A program made the position numbers and the translations under genes. Below the pieces are notes generated by a model that was not told the origin of the DNA, made no database searches, and saw nothing but the letters and a program-made list of their open reading frames with translations. This document shows, piece by piece, positions 33,678-40,679 of a DNA stretch of 41,202 nt; the stretch's first letter is position 1; every line of letters begins with the position of its first letter. The DNA is from Oxalobacteraceae bacterium (GTDB taxonomy: Bacteria; Pseudomonadota; Gammaproteobacteria; Burkholderiales; Burkholderiaceae_D): NCBI GenBank assembly GCA_013284265.1, contig JABTBR010000058.1, positions 1 to 41,202 of the forward strand. The letters run 5' to 3'.

Positions 33678-35402
33678 GTGCCCGCAGCGAGCCATGGAGT
33701 CCTGATCGCCGGCGCCGGCCCCACCGGGCTGACGCTGGCCAATGCGCTGGCCGCCTATGGCGTGCCGTTCCAGATTATCGACCAGAAACCCGGTCCCAGC
33801 AGCGACAGCAAGGGGCTGGCGCTGAACATCGCCAGCCAGTACGGGCTGGAGCTGCTCGGCCTGGGCGATATGCTCGGACAGGCCGGTTGCCGGGTACGGC
33901 GCCTGAATGTGCTGTGGCAGGGGCGCCGCCTGAATCCCATCGATTTCCGCCGGCTCGATTTCCCGCTGCGCAGTTTCATCACCCAGCCGCAGGCCACCAC
34001 CGAGGCTGAACTGGTGGCCGCGCTGGCGCGCCAGGGACATGCGGTGCGCTGGAATACCCGTCTGCTGGAAGTTGGCCAGCACGGCGAGGCCGCCACGGCC
34101 AGCATCGCGCTGCCCGACGGCAGCCGCCAGCAGCGCGGCTACGCCTGGGTGGTGGGCTGCGAAGGCAAGCACAGTCTGGTGCGCGAGTCCATGGGCGCGG
34201 TGATGAACGGCGGCGACCATCCGATGTATTTCGCGCTGGGCGACTTCGCCTTGAACTATGACGGTCCGCAGGATGAGGTCAGCTATCACGTGCATGACGA
34301 TGGCTTCTTCATTCTGGTGCCGATCGGCGCGGGCGTGTGGCGGGTGGTGGTCAAGCACGATGGCCCGGTACCGGCGCAGCCGCTGCAGGCCGAAGAAATC
34401 ACCGCCACGGTGAAACGGCATCTGGGCGAGGCGCTGTTTGGCGCGGCGCCGGTATGGATGTCGCGGGCGGCGTTCTATACCCGCACCAGCGACCGGCTGC
34501 GCCAGCGCCGCCTGTTCCTGGCCGGCGATGCCGCCCACCTGTTCGTGCCCATCGGCGGCACCGGCATGAACACCGGCATGCAGGACGCGCTGAATCTGGC
34601 GTGGAAACTGGCGCATTGCTGGCATGGCCAGGCGGCCGATACGCTGCTCGATACCTATGAACACGAACGCCTGGCCGCGATCCGCGGCACGGCGAGCGTT
34701 ACCGACCTGTCGCTGAGGATGATCGCGCGGGTCGAGCGTAACCCGGCCGCGCTGGCCGAGTTGATGCCGTCGATGGCCAACCGCCCTGCCCTGCGCCAGC
34801 TGCCGCTGCGCCACTCCGGCCTGGCACTGTCGTATGCCGGCAGCCAGCGCTGGGATGGCGGCAGCGCGCGGCCGGGCAACCGCGGCGCGGGACAGTTCTG
34901 CATTGGGCTGGCGCGGCTGTATCGCCTGCTCGATGGGGCGGGCGCCCCGGCCGCCGCCGCGCAGGTATCGGGGCAAGTAGCGGCGCAAGTACCGGCGCAA
35001 TTACCGGCGCAAGCGCGGACCGGCGCAGCCGTGACATCGGCTGCGCTGCTGGCCGTAGTGCGCTTCGATGCCGCGCCCGACAGCGCGGGCATGGCCACGC
35101 TGATCCTGCTCCAGCGCTTGCGCCATGCTTATCCACAGGCCTTGCGGGTGCTGGTCCTGCTCGCCGATGCGGGCATCGCTTCGCTGCTGCCATCGCTGCC
35201 CGTGGCTGTGCATGCGGCCGATGCGCAAACGCTGCAATTGAGCGGCTTGGCCGGTGCCGGCCTGCTGCTGGTGCAGCCGGACGGCGTGATCGCCTATTCC
35301 GGCGGCAGCGCCGATGGCGCCGGCCTGCAAGCCGTGCTGGAAACCCATTTTCTCGCCGGCGCGGCAGCGCTGCCGGCACAATCACACAAGGAAGCAGCAT
35401 GA
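33678..35402 (+). CDS. FAD-dependent monooxygenase (PHBH/aromatic hydroxylase family)
   Basis: This 574-residue flavoprotein has GAGPTG (12-17) in an N-terminal Rossmann motif, the central DG-type segment VVGCEGKHSLVRESMG and the FAD/ribityl motif LFLAGDAAHLFVPIGGTGMNTGMQDALNLAWKL, followed by a C-terminal thioredoxin-like region typical of PheA/TetX-type hydroxylases. An Ala/Gln-rich repeat (QVSGQVAAQVPAQLPAQA) interrupts the C-terminal part. It starts with GTG at 33678, preceded by GAGG, and its stop overlaps the next gene (ATGA). It probably hydroxylates or epoxidises a cluster intermediate. Confidence 0.88.
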   Translation: MPAASHGVLIAGAGPTGLTLANALAAYGVPFQIIDQKPGPSSDSKGLALNIASQYGLELLGLGDMLGQAGCRVRRLNVLWQGRRLNPIDFRRLDFPLRSFITQPQATTEAELVAALARQGHAVRWNTRLLEVGQHGEAATASIALPDGSRQQRGYAWVVGCEGKHSLVRESMGAVMNGGDHPMYFALGDFALNYDGPQDEVSYHVHDDGFFILVPIGAGVWRVVVKHDGPVPAQPLQAEEITATVKRHLGEALFGAAPVWMSRAAFYTRTSDRLRQRRLFLAGDAAHLFVPIGGTGMNTGMQDALNLAWKLAHCWHGQAADTLLDTYEHERLAAIRGTASVTDLSLRMIARVERNPAALAELMPSMANRPALRQLPLRHSGLALSYAGSQRWDGGSARPGNRGAGQFCIGLARLYRLLDGAGAPAAAAQVSGQVAAQVPAQLPAQARTGAAVTSAALLAVVRFDAAPDSAGMATLILLQRLRHAYPQALRVLVLLADAGIASLLPSLPVAVHAADAQTLQLSGLAGAGLLLVQPDGVIAYSGGSADGAGLQAVLETHFLAGAAALPAQSHKEAA

Positions 35403-36280
35403 GTTCAACAGCCAAGGGCGTACACGCGCGCAGCTTGCGGATCGACGGCCTGGAACTGGAAATTCTGGAATCGTCCGGCGGCGGCATTCCGCTGTTCCTT
35501 TTCCATGGCAATTCCAGCGCCGCCAGCAGCTTCGAAACGCTGCTGGCCAGTCCTCTGGGCCAGCGCCAGCGCATGATCGCGCTGAGCTTCCCAGGCCACG
35601 GAAAGTCCGCCCCCGCCAATGACGACGCCCGCTACAGCATCGCCGCACTCGGTGCGCTGGCCGCCCGGGTGGTGGCCGCGACCGGCGCGCCGCGGTACTA
35701 CCTGCTGGGCCAGAGCGTGGGGGGCCACGCCCTGCTGGAAGCGCTGGACCAGTTCCCCGGCGCGCTGGGACTGGTGCTGGTGTCGGCGCCGCCGATTTCG
35801 CTGGACACGCTGGCGCAAGCCTTCCGCCCCGATCCGGTGGATGGCTGCCTGTTCAAGGCCGACCTCAGTCCGGCGCAACTGGCGCTGCTGGGCGAGAGCT
35901 TCTCGCAGCAGGCCGGTCCGGCCGAACGCGCGCAGTGGGAACAGACTTTCCTGGCGACCGATCCGCGCTTCCGTCCCGCGCTGGGCGCCAGTCTCGCCGC
36001 CGGCCTGCTGCTGGACGAATGCGCCGCCTTCGCCAGTGCCAGGGTGCCGGTCGCCCTGCTGCTCGGCACCGCCGACCGTTTCCTGCAACCGGATTACTGG
36101 CATAGCCTGCCCGTGTCGTCGCTGTGGAACGGTGCGCCGGTGCTGTTCGAAGGGCATGGCCATCTGCTGCATCTGGAGGCGCCACAGCGCTTCGAGCGCG
36201 TGCTGGCGACGTATCTGGCGGCCATGGCGCCGCTGGCAGGCGGCGCCCCTGCCGGCGCGGCCGTGGAGGTGCAGGCATGA
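35399..36280 (+). CDS. Alpha/beta-fold hydrolase
   Basis: This 293-residue hydrolase has LFLFHGNSSAA (oxyanion segment), the nucleophile elbow GQSVGGH, an acid in LLLGTADRFLQPDY and the catalytic His in GHGHLLHLEAPQRF. No signal peptide is present. The ATGA overlaps at both ends show tight coupling with the monooxygenase before it and the HAD phosphatase after it. It could be a thioesterase or an ester or lactone hydrolase of the pathway; nothing specifically marks it as a beta-lactamase. Confidence 0.85.
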   Translation: MSSTAKGVHARSLRIDGLELEILESSGGGIPLFLFHGNSSAASSFETLLASPLGQRQRMIALSFPGHGKSAPANDDARYSIAALGALAARVVAATGAPRYYLLGQSVGGHALLEALDQFPGALGLVLVSAPPISLDTLAQAFRPDPVDGCLFKADLSPAQLALLGESFSQQAGPAERAQWEQTFLATDPRFRPALGASLAAGLLLDECAAFASARVPVALLLGTADRFLQPDYWHSLPVSSLWNGAPVLFEGHGHLLHLEAPQRFERVLATYLAAMAPLAGGAPAGAAVEVQA

Positions 36281-36957
36281 GCCGCCCATTCGAACGTTTC
36301 GCCTTTTTCGACCTCGATGGCACGCTGATTTCCGATACCAGCCTGCTGGCCTTTTACCGCCATTACCTGTCGGTGGAATACCCGGACAGCGCCGAGCAGC
36401 GCAGCGCCGACTTTGCGCAGGCGCTAGCCGACCGTATCGCCAGCGGTATCGCCCGCGATGAGCTGAACGCCTGGTTCTACCGCAACCACTTCGCCGACCT
36501 GGAAGTGGAGCGCATCCGTGCGCTGGCGCAGCAATGGCTGGCCGGCCGCTGCGCCGACGAGCGCTTTTTCAAGAGCGGCATGGTCGAACGGGTCAAAGCC
36601 TACCGCGCCCAGGGTGTTGGTACGGTGCTGGTCACGGGATCTTTCCGCGAAGTGGTGCAGCCGCTGGCGGAACGCTTCGGCATCGACGCCTGCCTGTGCG
36701 CGCCACTGGAGGAAGTCGATGGCCGCTATACCGGCGCCTTGACGTCGCGGCCGATGATAGGCGCGGGCAAGCGCATCGCCATCGAACATTTTCTGGCGCA
36801 GCACGATGTGGCGCCGGAATACTGTTCCGGCTACGGCGACGACCATACCGATATCGCATTCCTCGGCAGCCTGGGCCAGCCCTGGGCGCTGTCGAGTGGC
36901 ACCGCCGAACTGCTGGCCCATGCGCGCAAAAGCGGCTGGTCGGTCATCGAAGCCTAG
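36277..36957 (+). CDS. HAD-superfamily IB phosphatase
   Basis: This 226-residue SerB-like HAD hydrolase has motif I FFDLDGTL (nucleophile Asp12, acid Asp14), motif II VLVTGSF, a conserved Lys in GAGKRIAIE and motif IV GYGDDHTD. The family removes phosphate from small metabolites. The AfsA-like gene two genes upstream would yield a phosphorylated product if it uses a glycerol- or DHAP-type acceptor, so this phosphatase could act on that intermediate; this is inference. The start overlaps the hydrolase stop (ATGA). Confidence 0.9.
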   Translation: MSRPFERFAFFDLDGTLISDTSLLAFYRHYLSVEYPDSAEQRSADFAQALADRIASGIARDELNAWFYRNHFADLEVERIRALAQQWLAGRCADERFFKSGMVERVKAYRAQGVGTVLVTGSFREVVQPLAERFGIDACLCAPLEEVDGRYTGALTSRPMIGAGKRIAIEHFLAQHDVAPEYCSGYGDDHTDIAFLGSLGQPWALSSGTAELLAHARKSGWSVIEA

Positions 36958-37013
36958 TCAGCGCAGTGCGCCCGCCGGGCGCCGCAATCATTCACACCAA
37001 CACGGAGCAGACA

Positions 37014-38012
37014 ATGCAAAGAAAACTGGGTAGCAAGAACGTTCCCGCAGTAGGACTGGGATGCATGGGCATGAGCGAATTCTATGGCGCCACCGACGAC
37101 GCGCAATCGCTGGCCACGCTGTCGCATGCCTTCGAGACGGGCTACCGCCACTTCGATACGGCCGATATGTACGGCAGCGGCCATAACGAATCGCTGGTGG
37201 GCCATTTCCTGCGCGACCTGGGCACGCGCCGCGAGCAGATCGTGCTTGCGTCCAAAGTGGGCCTGCAGCGCGACGCCCAGGACCGCTACAAGATCAACGT
37301 CAACAACAGCGCGCGCTATATCCGCGAAGGCTGCGAGGCATCGCTCAAGCGCCTGGGCGTCGATCATATCGATTTATACTATTTACACCGGCGCGATCCG
37401 GCGGTGGAGCTGGAGGAAAGCATCGGCGCGCTGGCCGAACTGGTCAAGCAAGGCAAGATCGGCGCCATCGGCCTGTGCGAAGTCTCCGCCGATACGCTGC
37501 TGAAGGCGCACAGCATCCACTCGATCGCCGCGCTGCAAAGCGAATACTCGCTGTGGAGCCGCGAGGCCGAGGATGATGTGCTGCCGGCCTGCGCGGCCAA
37601 CGGCATCGCCTTCGTCGCCTTCAGTCCGATGGGACGTGGCTTCCTGACCGGCGGCGTGAGCAAGCAGAGCATCCAGCAGAGCAGCCGCGATGCCGACATC
37701 CGCACCGTGCTGCCGCGTTTCGGCGAGGAGCATATCGACCACAATCTGGCGCTGGTGGCGCGCTTGCAGGAAGTGGCGCGGGAGCTGGCGCTCAAGCCTT
37801 CGCAGCTGGCGCTGGCGTGGATCGTGGCGCGCTATCCGCATGTGCATGCGATTCCCGGCACCAAGCGCACCAGTTATGCGGACGAGAACTTCGCCGCCGA
37901 CAGCCTGGCGCTCGATGCGGGCGTGCTGGCGCGGCTGGATGCGATTTTCGCGCGTGGCGCCGTCAGCGGCGGACGTTATCCACAGGCGATTCTGAGCAAG
38001 TCCGAAAGCTGA
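37014..38012 (+). CDS. Aldo/keto reductase
   Basis: This 332-residue NADPH-type oxidoreductase has the AKR tetrad: Asp and Tyr in FDTADMYGSG, Lys in LASKVG and His in YYLHRRDP. It resembles the AKR13/IolS-like branch (VPAVGLGCMGMSEFYG start). A GGAG ribosome binding site precedes ATG 37014. It follows the HAD gene by 56 bases and is the last gene of the + strand arm, ending 35 bases before palindromic repeat copy 3. It may reduce a carbonyl of the product, or be a neighbour not involved. Confidence 0.92.
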   Translation: MQRKLGSKNVPAVGLGCMGMSEFYGATDDAQSLATLSHAFETGYRHFDTADMYGSGHNESLVGHFLRDLGTRREQIVLASKVGLQRDAQDRYKINVNNSARYIREGCEASLKRLGVDHIDLYYLHRRDPAVELEESIGALAELVKQGKIGAIGLCEVSADTLLKAHSIHSIAALQSEYSLWSREAEDDVLPACAANGIAFVAFSPMGRGFLTGGVSKQSIQQSSRDADIRTVLPRFGEEHIDHNLALVARLQEVARELALKPSQLALAWIVARYPHVHAIPGTKRTSYADENFAADSLALDAGVLARLDAIFARGAVSGGRYPQAILSKSES

Positions 38013-38047
38013 TGCCTGAAAACTTTAGGTGCCGGCGGCGCTTTTAG

Positions 38048-38145
38048 AACCCACGGCAAAGAGCCGGGGGCCTGTCCCACAGGGACAGGCGGGGCGCAGC
38101 CCCTCCCCGGACCCTGGGTCAGACCCCAGGGTTACGCCGTGGGTT
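38048..38145. repeat. Nested palindromic intergenic repeat, copy 3 (long form; bidirectional terminator)
   Basis: The same outer arms are present (38048-38057, 38136-38145), followed by an eight-T run to 38151, but with an extra inner segment containing the hairpin GCCTGTCCC-aca-GGGACAGGC. The inner GGGTCAGACCC block is kept. It lies between the convergent ends of the aldo/keto reductase and lysR genes. An imperfect outer pair, TTAGGTGCC (from 38027) and GGCAGCCTAA (38170-38179), flanks it. Confidence 0.9.
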
Positions 38146-38194
38146 TTTTTTAAAAAACGTCAAAAACTGGCAGCCTAACCGTTTCAACCCCACC

Positions 38195-39106
38195 TCATGC
38201 CAGGGCCATTTTTTGGCCGATAAGGCTGGCCTGCTCGCGCAATTCCGCTTCAAACAGCGCGGCCAGCCCCGACGGTGGCCGGTGCACCGGCCTGACCAGA
38301 TTCACCGAGAACGGCACCGCCACGCTGAATCGGCGGATCTGCAGGCCGCTGCCGGCATAGTCCAGCGCCGTCAGCGGGTTGACGATGGCCAGCCCCACCC
38401 CTTCGCGCACCATGGCGCAGACCGAGGCTGCGCTGTGGGTATCGAGCACCATGCGCCGCTCCACCCCGGCCTGGCGGAAGATTTCGTCGAACTGCTGGCG
38501 GTAGATGTCCGTCACGGACAGGCTGATGAAGGGCTGGCCGGCGAAGTCGGCCGGCTCCAGTACCTTTTTCTTCAGCAGCGCATGCCCGTCCGGCAGCACG
38601 CATACCTCGTCGAGCGTCATCAACGGCGTCAGCTCGGTGCCGGCCGGGGCGTGCGCCGTTTCGGTCAGGCCGATGTCGTGGCGCTGGGCCGACAGCCATT
38701 CCTCCAGCATCGGCGACTCCTGCGGCGTGATGCTCATGCTGACCTTGGGATAGCGCGCCAGGAAGCGCTTGCAGGCCTGCGGCAGCAGCGCCTGCGAGAA
38801 CACCGGCAGGCAGGCGATCGACAACTGGCCCTGGCCGAATTCGCGCAGCGCGGCGGCGGTGCCGATGATGCGCTCCAGCCCCACATACGAGCGCTGCACC
38901 TCGTCGAACAGCTGCAAGGCCTGGGCGCTGGGGCGCAAACGCCCGCGCACGCGCTCGAACAGCGTCAGCTGGGTCAGGTGCTCCAGCCGGGCCAGTTCGC
39001 GGCTGACGGTGGGCTGGGAGGTGTGCAGCATGTCGGCCGCCTCGGTCACGCTGCCGCAGGTCATGATGGCGCGGAATACTTCGATATGGCGCAGGGTGAT
39101 GGACAT
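38195..39106 (-). CDS. lysR: Transcriptional regulator LysR (regulator of lysA)
   Basis: This 303-residue LysR-type regulator is close to E. coli LysR itself from memory: LRHIEVFRAIMTCGSVTEAADML, HTSQPTVSRELARLEH, LFERVRGRLRP in the winged HTH, then LSIACLPVFSQALLPQ, VSMSITPQESPMLEEWLSAQRHDIGLTE, THSAASVCAMVREGVGLAIVNPLTALDYA in the effector domain. In E. coli, LysR activates lysA with diaminopimelate as co-inducer. ATG 39106 has GAGG upstream; a start at 39169 would run into the promoter region. It is divergent from lysA, the classic arrangement. Confidence 0.95.
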   Translation of the reverse strand: MSITLRHIEVFRAIMTCGSVTEAADMLHTSQPTVSRELARLEHLTQLTLFERVRGRLRPSAQALQLFDEVQRSYVGLERIIGTAAALREFGQGQLSIACLPVFSQALLPQACKRFLARYPKVSMSITPQESPMLEEWLSAQRHDIGLTETAHAPAGTELTPLMTLDEVCVLPDGHALLKKKVLEPADFAGQPFISLSVTDIYRQQFDEIFRQAGVERRMVLDTHSAASVCAMVREGVGLAIVNPLTALDYAGSGLQIRRFSVAVPFSVNLVRPVHRPPSGLAALFEAELREQASLIGQKMALA

Positions 39107-39126
39107 GGGGCCTCGCTGGAAGGTGT

Positions 39127-39175
39127 ATCCATAGTCAATCCATATCAGAAATGAATGAACTACGGTCAAATGGAT
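39127..39175. promoter_or_regulatory. Candidate LysR operator in the lysR-lysA intergenic region
   Basis: Two direct copies of ATCCATA (39127-39133, 39138-39144) are spaced 11 bases apart, one helical turn, and an inverted ATGGAT lies at 39170-39175. A TATGCT about 10 bases further on could be the lysA -10. The site assignment is inferred from position and repeats. Confidence 0.45.
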
Positions 39176-39240
39176 ATTTTATTGTATGCTATTTTCCGGG
39201 CATCATGCTGCTATCCCCATCGTCCAACCGAGAACCGCAT

Positions 39241-40488
39241 ATGAAATCGATCGCAGACAGCACCCTGGCCAGCCTGGCCGAACAGCACGGCACCCCTCTG
39301 TGGGTCTACGACGCGGCCCTGATCCGCGAACGCATCGCCCAGCTGCGCGACTTCGACACGATCCGCTTCGCCCAGAAAGCCAATTCGAACATCCACATCC
39401 TGAGCCTGATGCGCGAAGCCGGCGTGATGGTCGATGCGGTATCGCTGGGCGAGATCGAGCGCGCGCTGCGCGCCGGCTATGTCACCGTGCCGCTGGCCGA
39501 AGGCGATGCGCCTGGCGTGGTGTTTACCGCCGACGTGATGGACCGCGCCACGCTGGCGCGCGTGGTCGAGCTGAAGATCGAAGTCAACGCCGGTTCGATC
39601 GACATGCTGCGCCAGCTGGGCCAGTACTCGCCGGGCCACCGCGTCTGGCTGCGCATCAATCCGGGCTTTGGCCATGGCCACAGCCAGAAGACCAATACCG
39701 GTGGCGAGAACAGCAAGCACGGGATCTGGCATGAGCAGCTGGGCGAGGCGCTGGGCGTGATTCGCCAGCACGGCCTGCATCTGGTCGGCCTGCACATGCA
39801 CATCGGTTCGGGCGTGGATTACTCGCACCTGGAGCGGGTGTGCGGCGCGATGGTCAGCCTGGTGCTGGGCCTGGGCCATGATATCGAAGCCTTCTCCACC
39901 GGCGGCGGCCTGTCGGTGCCTTACCGCCAGGGCGAAGAGCCGATCGACCCGTCGCACTACTACAGCCTGTGGGACAAGGCGCGCAAGCAGATCGAACAGG
40001 GCCTGGGCCATGCGGTGCGCATGGAAATCGAACCGGGCCGCTTCCTGGTGGCCGAGTCGGGCGTGCTGGTGGCCGAAGTGCGCGCCGCCAAGCACATGGG
40101 CGGCAATCACTTCACGCTGGTGGACGCCGGCTTCAATGACCTGATGCGCCCCGCCATGTACGGCAGCTATCACGAGATCAGCCGCATCGGCCAGCAGCCG
40201 GCCGGCGAAGAGCACAACACCGTGATCGCCGGACCGCTGTGCGAATCGGGCGACGTGTTTACCCAGCGCGATGGCGGCTTTGTGGAAGCGCGCCTGCTGC
40301 CGGAAGCGCAGATTGGCGATTATCTGGTGTTCCATGGGGCGGGCGCGTATGGCGCGTCGATGTCTTCCAACTACAACAGCCGGGGGCACGCGGTTGAGGT
40401 GCTGGTCGATGGCGCCAGTTCGCGCCTGATCCGCCGCCGCCAGACGATCGCCGAACTGCTGGCGATGGAGCTGGATGTCGGGGTTTAA
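39241..40488 (+). CDS. lysA: Diaminopimelate decarboxylase LysA
   Basis: This 415-residue PLP-dependent fold-III enzyme catalyses the last step of lysine synthesis. The PLP lysine is in FAQKANSNIHI, and VDAVSLGEIERAL, NPGFGHGHSQKTNTGGENSKHG, HMHIGSGVDY, GGGLSVPY, EIEPGRFLVAESG, GPLCESGDVF and GAYGASMSSNYNSR are all family motifs. It is of the short E. coli LysA type that is paired with LysR, rather than the standard longer branch. It starts at 39241, divergent from lysR, and ends 29 bases before repeat copy 4. It looks like housekeeping and not part of the cluster. Confidence 0.96.
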   Translation: MKSIADSTLASLAEQHGTPLWVYDAALIRERIAQLRDFDTIRFAQKANSNIHILSLMREAGVMVDAVSLGEIERALRAGYVTVPLAEGDAPGVVFTADVMDRATLARVVELKIEVNAGSIDMLRQLGQYSPGHRVWLRINPGFGHGHSQKTNTGGENSKHGIWHEQLGEALGVIRQHGLHLVGLHMHIGSGVDYSHLERVCGAMVSLVLGLGHDIEAFSTGGGLSVPYRQGEEPIDPSHYYSLWDKARKQIEQGLGHAVRMEIEPGRFLVAESGVLVAEVRAAKHMGGNHFTLVDAGFNDLMRPAMYGSYHEISRIGQQPAGEEHNTVIAGPLCESGDVFTQRDGGFVEARLLPEAQIGDYLVFHGAGAYGASMSSNYNSRGHAVEVLVDGASSRLIRRRQTIAELLAMELDVGV

Positions 40489-40543
40489 CTTCATCTCGCT
40501 TAGATAAAGAAAATACGTGCTGGCGAGCCGCCGGCGGTTGCGT

Positions 40544-40643
40544 AAACCCACGGCAAAGAGCTGGGGTCAGACCCAGGGTCCGGTGAGGGGCTTTGCCCCG
40601 CCCGTCCCAGCGGGACGGGCCCCCGGCTCTTTGCCGTGGGTTT
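40544..40643. repeat. Nested palindromic intergenic repeat, copy 4 (long form, inverted; bidirectional terminator)
   Basis: A perfect 18-base inverted repeat (AAACCCACGGCAAAGAGC at 40544-40561; GCTCTTTGCCGTGGGTTT at 40626-40643) encloses the long-form insert in the orientation opposite to copy 3. A second perfect 18-base pair (40518-40535, 40653-40670; starts TGCTGGCGAGCC) lies outside it. It sits between the convergent 3' ends of lysA and the Hpt gene. Confidence 0.92.
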
Positions 40644-40679
40644 TAGCAGGAGGCCGGCGGCTCGCCAGCAAGTTGATCG

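Noticed and set aside
8523..40643. CRISPR array made of the repeated palindromes
   Set aside because: The four copies are thousands of bases apart, differ in length and orientation, and no spacers or cas genes are present.
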